Shown: positions 60,363 through 64,000 of the stretch, piece after piece
How positions within the stretch are numbered: position 1 is the stretch's first letter
How the letters are laid out: each line of letters begins with the position of its first letter
Source of the DNA: Bacteroidales bacterium WCE2008
GTDB lineage: Bacteria; Bacteroidota; Bacteroidia; Bacteroidales; UBA932
DNA: 64,000 nucleotides
Direction of reading: 5' to 3'
Assembly: GCA_900167925.1 (NCBI GenBank)
Contig: FUZM01000005.1
Location: 62,001 to 126,000, forward strand
Program-made: the position numbers and the translations under genes
The notes under the pieces: model-generated
What the model saw: the letters and a program-made list of their open reading frames with translations, nothing else
What the model was told of the DNA's origin: nothing
Database searches by the model: none

Positions 60363-61343
60363 CTATAGTACAGCGACGCGCTGGATAGCGTTGTAAAGCT
60401 TGTCAAGGACAGACGAGAACGCATCCCCGTTGAAAGAGATGCTGACCGGACCCTTATCCGTCTCGACTGTTATGCGGGAAACACCCTTTGTCATAGCCTT
60501 AAGCTCATCAATCGAAGGATAGCAGAATACTCTGCCGGCCTGCACATCCTTCTCCTGCTGCATCTGGATAGTCTTACCGCCTGTCGTGACGACAGTCACG
60601 GCAGCTCCCAGCGGAATGTTCTTTCCAGGGAGATACAGATTCAAGTCATAGCTCTCCTTGTTGGTCGAACCATAGTAAAGATATACAAGGCCGACGGAAA
60701 GCTGGCTGTTGATGCTTACAGTCTTTGACTCAACAAGAGTGTTGGAGCCCTGGGCATTTATAGCCTGGAGCTGGTCTCCGAGCTCGGTCTTAGGAGCCGT
60801 GGCTTTCGAGAGAGTCTCGAACTGGCGGGCGATAGCCTTGCCGAACTCATTTGCCTTATATGTGACTTTTATATGGCCATCCTCGGACCAGCGGCGGGTA
60901 GCGTCGATCGAAGTTACGCCTTTCTCCGCAATCTTACGGATATCGGCCTCGTCGTAATAATACTTGCCATAGTTCCAGAAGACGGTAGCGCCGGCATCAT
61001 TCCTGAAGCCCTTAGGGGCTATCTGGTTGGCATCATCGAAAGAGTTCTTGACTACGACAGGGATACCGTCGGAGGTCATTATCGAAAGAGGTGCATTCTT
61101 AGGCATCTTCCATGCGGAAGAAGACTCGTAATACACATGCAGGATATATGTAGCTGCGCCACCCGGGATGGCAACCTTGTCGAGCTTTATCTCGACTGTG
61201 CTCGAGCCGGGTATACGGATCCTTTCGGTTCCGGTATAGACATAGCCGTTCTTTTTGTAATTATATCTGAGAAGATCCTGCGCTGAAGCGACTGAAGAAA
61301 AAGCCACGAGGGCTGCGATAAATGTATAGATAAACTTTTTCAT
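60363..61343 (-). CDS. Hypothetical secreted protein
   Basis: I do not recognise a family. The 326-residue protein has a signal peptide ending SVASAQ (about residue 21). It is beta-rich and contains two similar-looking segments: GSSTVEIKLDKVAIPGGAATYILHVYY and SINSQLSVGLVYLYYGS, each followed by PLSIMTSDGIPVVV or LGAAVTVVTTGGKTI, suggesting an internal repeat of one domain. Location is periplasm or outer membrane. It is the second gene of a pair with the unrecognised membrane protein 6 bases upstream. Confidence 0.7.
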   Translation of the reverse strand: MKKFIYTFIAALVAFSSVASAQDLLRYNYKKNGYVYTGTERIRIPGSSTVEIKLDKVAIPGGAATYILHVYYESSSAWKMPKNAPLSIMTSDGIPVVVKNSFDDANQIAPKGFRNDAGATVFWNYGKYYYDEADIRKIAEKGVTSIDATRRWSEDGHIKVTYKANEFGKAIARQFETLSKATAPKTELGDQLQAINAQGSNTLVESKTVSINSQLSVGLVYLYYGSTNKESYDLNLYLPGKNIPLGAAVTVVTTGGKTIQMQQEKDVQAGRVFCYPSIDELKAMTKGVSRITVETDKGPVSISFNGDAFSSVLDKLYNAIQRVAVL

Positions 61344-61349
61344 AATTCT

Positions 61350-61799
61350 TTAAATAAGCCGGTCAATTATTTCACCGGATTCTTCTGTTCCAAATTTCCT
61401 GCCATAAGCGTTCAGGAAGTACAGAATTATGGCAATAGATATGGCAAGTCCGGAAATATTGAGCAGCGAAGGGCCCGGAATGAACATTTTTCCGACACAG
61501 TAGACCGCGGTAAGAATCAACAGCATTATAAGCACATCTCCGATATGGCCGAAGCGTTTTCCGCATCGGAATCTGAGATTGAACCCGCCATCAGCTTCGC
61601 TTACATTGACTACAAGATGTTTCGTAAAAAAGGTATCGGAATAATCCACCCAGAACTCGCCGTTACCGCCGTCTCCGACATGCCGTCCATCGGCGGAGAG
61701 GACGCGATGCAATCTGCCGCAGAACTCCTCAAAAGACTCACGGCTGGCGACAAACACCTCAGTGACAGGCTTCAAAGCAATTGTAGTCTCAAATTCCAT
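61350..61799 (-). CDS. Hypothetical membrane protein
   Basis: The protein has 149 residues and is not recognised. The N-terminal 85 residues are soluble and mixed alpha/beta (FEEFCGRLHRVLSADGRHVG). Two transmembrane helices follow (VLIMLLILTAVYCVGKMFI, about 89-107; LAISIAIILYFLNAY, about 117-131), then a short cytoplasmic tail. A minus-strand -7 box TATATTTG lies at 61826-61833. It is the first gene of a two-gene unit with the secreted protein 6 bases downstream. Confidence 0.68.
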   Translation of the reverse strand: MEFETTIALKPVTEVFVASRESFEEFCGRLHRVLSADGRHVGDGGNGEFWVDYSDTFFTKHLVVNVSEADGGFNLRFRCGKRFGHIGDVLIMLLILTAVYCVGKMFIPGPSLLNISGLAISIAIILYFLNAYGRKFGTEESGEIIDRLI

Positions 61800-61825
61800 A
61801 TCGACAATTTTTACTTTCCGAGGTA

Positions 61826-61833
61826 CAAATATA
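61826..61833 (-). promoter_or_regulatory. -7 box of the hypothetical membrane/secreted pair
   Basis: Minus-strand TATATTTG, 27 bases upstream of the ATG. No TTG at the standard distance. The divergent Dcu gene shares this spacer but shows no clear box of its own. Confidence 0.4.
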
Positions 61834-61900
61834 CTTTAAAATTCCTATATTTACTCCTGACGAATAGAATAGAACACATTTTTAATAGCATTAAACTACT

Positions 61901-63286
61901 ATGACATTCTCCATGATCATCCAGCTGCTGATCGTTCTGGCAGCTCTTTACGTAGGTTCCCGCTACGGCAGTCTCGCCCTGGGAGCAATCTCCGGAATAG
62001 GTCTTGCGATCCTTGTTTTCGGCTTCGGTCTGAAACCGGGCACGCCTCCGACAGACGTAATCTATATAATAATTGCAGCCGTAACCTGCGCCGGTACCCT
62101 GCAGGCCTCCGGTGGCATGGACTGGATGATCCAGATAGCTGAGAAGATGCTGAGGAAGCATCCCGACCACATCACCTTCCTCGCTCCGCTAGTCACTTTC
62201 TTCCTTACCGTCCTGGTCGGGACAGGTCATGTCGTATATACGATAATGCCGATAATCTGCGACATCGCCCTCAAGAAGAACATACGTCCGGAACGCCCGT
62301 GCGGAGTCGCTTCAATAGCATCCCAGGTCGGAATCACCTGCTCCCCTATCGCCGCAGCGGTAGTGTCGTTCGTCACGATCTCCAACGCAAACGGCTATGG
62401 AGTGACGATTCCGCAGGTACTCATGGTCACGATACCGGCCTGCCTCATGGGCATCCTCTGCGCTGCCGCGGCTTCGTACAGAAGAGGAAAGGATCTCGAC
62501 AAAGATCCCGAATTCCAGAAAAGAAAAGCCGACCCGGAGCAGTATAAGTTCATGTACGGAGAATCCGCAACGACTCTCGACAAGGTCATCACTCCTAAGG
62601 CCAAGGCTTCGGTCTTCATCTTCCTGTTCTCGCTTTTCTGCATAGTGTGCTTCGCCTTCCTGCAGATGTTCCATACGGAAATGAACGGTGAGACGGTTAC
62701 CCTTGCGAAAGCGCTCAACCTGCCTAAGATGAACATAATAATCCAGATTGTGATGCTGACCGCCGCAGCCTGCAACATAATGTTCTGCGCCGCAGCGCCG
62801 AAGAAGGCAGTCGCAGGAGCAGTATGGCAGTCTGGAATGGTCGCTGTAGTTGCTATCTACGGCATCGCATGGCTGGCTGACACATATTTCGCCAACTATC
62901 TGGCCGAGATGAAAGACATGCTGGGAAACGTCGTGGCTAGTTACCCATGGGCTATCGCCTTCGTGTTCTTTCTGGTCTCTGTGCTTATCAACTCTCAGGG
63001 AGCCGTCGTCGTGGCCATGCTGCCTCTGGCCTACTCTCTCGGAATAGCAGGGCCCGTGCTTCTGGGCGTACTACCGAGCGTATACGGATATTTCTTTATC
63101 CCGAACTACCCTTCGGATATCGCCACGGTCAACTTCGACCGTTCAGGCACGACCGTAATCGGAAAATATCTGCTGAACCACAGCTTCATGATGCCGGGAC
63201 TTATCTGTGTGACCGTATCCACCATCATCGGCTACCTTATCACCAACGTGATCTTCCCGGGCTATTTCGCCAGTTTCATAATGTAG
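61901..63286 (+). CDS. Anaerobic C4-dicarboxylate transporter (Dcu family)
   Basis: The 461-residue protein has about 10-12 hydrophobic segments. The Dcu signatures FLTVLVGTGHVVYTIMPIICDIALKKNIRPERP and CGVASIASQVGITCSPIAAA lie in the first half, and the C-terminal GYFFIPNYPSDIATVNFDRSGTT is diagnostic. It exchanges fumarate, malate or aspartate for succinate across the inner membrane in anaerobic fumarate respiration. DcuA and DcuB types cannot be separated here. Its stop is 1 base from the stop of the convergent LytTR gene, with no terminator between. Confidence 0.92.
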   Translation: MTFSMIIQLLIVLAALYVGSRYGSLALGAISGIGLAILVFGFGLKPGTPPTDVIYIIIAAVTCAGTLQASGGMDWMIQIAEKMLRKHPDHITFLAPLVTFFLTVLVGTGHVVYTIMPIICDIALKKNIRPERPCGVASIASQVGITCSPIAAAVVSFVTISNANGYGVTIPQVLMVTIPACLMGILCAAAASYRRGKDLDKDPEFQKRKADPEQYKFMYGESATTLDKVITPKAKASVFIFLFSLFCIVCFAFLQMFHTEMNGETVTLAKALNLPKMNIIIQIVMLTAAACNIMFCAAAPKKAVAGAVWQSGMVAVVAIYGIAWLADTYFANYLAEMKDMLGNVVASYPWAIAFVFFLVSVLINSQGAVVVAMLPLAYSLGIAGPVLLGVLPSVYGYFFIPNYPSDIATVNFDRSGTTVIGKYLLNHSFMMPGLICVTVSTIIGYLITNVIFPGYFASFIM

Positions 63287-63287
63287 C

Positions 63288-64000
63288 CTAACGGCCCATG
63301 AATTTGCTTTCGAGATAAGAATTGAAAGCGTCCTTATAGAGGTCTCCAATCGGAATCGAAACGTCAGGACTGACGAAAACCTTTCCTTTGGAGACTTCTC
63401 TTATCTTGGAGAGATTCAGTATATAAGACTTATGGATACGCATGAACCTGTCCGCAGGCAGACGATCCTCCAGTTTCTTCAGGCTAAGCAGCACGACTAC
63501 CGGCTCTTCCTCGCCTTCGACAAAAATCTTAAGATATTCGCTCATTCCCTCGACATATACGATCTTGTCTATATTGACCCTTACTATCTTGTAATCAGTC
63601 TTGAAGAAAAGCGAATTGTCCGCATCCGGCGAAGATACAGCCGCAGCATTTATTTCGTAATTGGCCTTGACTCTTTCTGCTGCCCTGCGGAAATCATCAA
63701 AGCTGAAAGGCTTCAGGAGATAATCCACGGCATCGACCTTATAGCCTTCAACGGCATACTCAGAATATGCGGTGGTGAAGACAACCATAGGCGCCGGAGT
63801 AAGCGACTTGACGAAATCCATACCCGACCGGTCAGGCATGTTTATATCGACAAACATGGCATCGACGCTTTCCTTGTCGAGGATAGCGGCGGCCTCGGCC
63901 GCACTCCTGCATGAGCCGACAAGGTCCAGATAAGGGATCTTCGAAATATAGGAAACAACCTGTTTGAGAGCCAGCGGCTCATCATCTATTGCCAGACAAC
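63288..64000 (-). CDS. LytTR-family response regulator (5' end cut by window edge)
   Basis: The reading frame is open to the right edge; about 237 residues are visible and only the first few residues are missing (the visible start is CLAIDDEPLALKQVV). The receiver domain has the acidic pair DDEP, the phospho-acceptor Asp in FVDINMPDRSG, and the KP segment DYLLKPF. The C-terminal LytTR DNA-binding domain includes DKIVYVEGMSEYLKIF and FMRIHKSYILNLSKI. It is a two-component response regulator; its kinase should lie beyond the window. It converges on the Dcu transporter. Confidence 0.9.
   Translation of the reverse strand, partial: CLAIDDEPLALKQVVSYISKIPYLDLVGSCRSAAEAAAILDKESVDAMFVDINMPDRSGMDFVKSLTPAPMVVFTTAYSEYAVEGYKVDAVDYLLKPFSFDDFRRAAERVKANYEINAAAVSSPDADNSLFFKTDYKIVRVNIDKIVYVEGMSEYLKIFVEGEEEPVVVLLSLKKLEDRLPADRFMRIHKSYILNLSKIREVSKGKVFVSPDVSIPIGDLYKDAFNSYLESKFMGR

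Overview
The window is chromosomal DNA from a member of the Bacteroidota, most likely the order Bacteroidales. The evidence is the gene set (BamA/BamD/OmpH lipoprotein-type outer membrane, NigD-like lipoprotein, C10 peptidase, LytTR regulator, GG-type peptide maturase), the gene order of the division cluster, and promoters that repeatedly match the Bacteroidota consensus TTG-N19-21-TAnnTTTG instead of -35/-10 boxes. Most of the window is moderately GC-rich, and genes are packed with few gaps. I cannot fix the genus; a gut lineage is plausible.

Layout. 1-14912 (mostly minus strand): a truncated SLC13-type anion transporter; NADP-type glutamate dehydrogenase; an envelope operon nadK-uppS-bamA-ompH; a plus-strand set pdxJ, a second OmpH-like protein and a LysM protein fused to a binding-protein-like domain; then the minus-strand run trxB-bamD-rpoZ-recN. 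14997-18950: a Fur-family regulator overlapping a NigD-like lipoprotein, two small lipoproteins, a secreted alpha/beta hydrolase and tRNA-His(GTG). 19032-26211: an oxaloacetate/pyruvate-type carboxyltransferase lacking its biotin lysine, radC, upp, miaB, an LEA14-like lipoprotein, a SPOR protein and rpoN. 26288-41716: a complete Bacteroidota dcw cluster (mraZ, rsmH, ftsL, ftsI, murE, mraY, murD, ftsW, murG, murC, ftsQ, ftsA, ftsZ) preceded by four 10-bp-spaced TGGAA repeats that look like the MraZ operator. 41781-52050: a DUF2807-type SGAS-repeat protein, gltX, a 129-bp multi-hairpin palindromic element, rpiB, truB, rpsO, pnp, a TGS-uridine kinase fusion and nhaC.

52051-58240 is a visibly AT-richer accessory stretch, interrupted only by a GC-rich ftcD-like gene. 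It holds a ribosomally made peptide system (79-residue precursor, radical SAM/SPASM maturase, a pseudo-radical-SAM partner with no CxxxCxxC, a small secreted protein) with its own promoter and two hairpins, followed by a C10-family cysteine peptidase lipoprotein. 58244-64000 holds a GNAT acetyltransferase, flavodoxin, glucosamine-6-phosphate deaminase, two unrecognised proteins, a Dcu-type C4-dicarboxylate transporter and a truncated LytTR response regulator.

The window is dominated by envelope biogenesis and division: precursor synthesis (mur genes, mraY, uppS), septum assembly (fts genes), outer membrane insertion (bamA, bamD, ompH) and peptidoglycan-binding accessory proteins (SPOR, LysM). 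Regulation is visible mainly as TAnnTTTG promoter boxes and hairpin terminators. At several places a terminator and the next promoter share the same bases. No insertion sequence, CRISPR array, rRNA or phage gene was seen. The best candidates for less-described biology are the peptide maturation locus, the lysine-less carboxyltransferase, and the palindromic element downstream of gltX.
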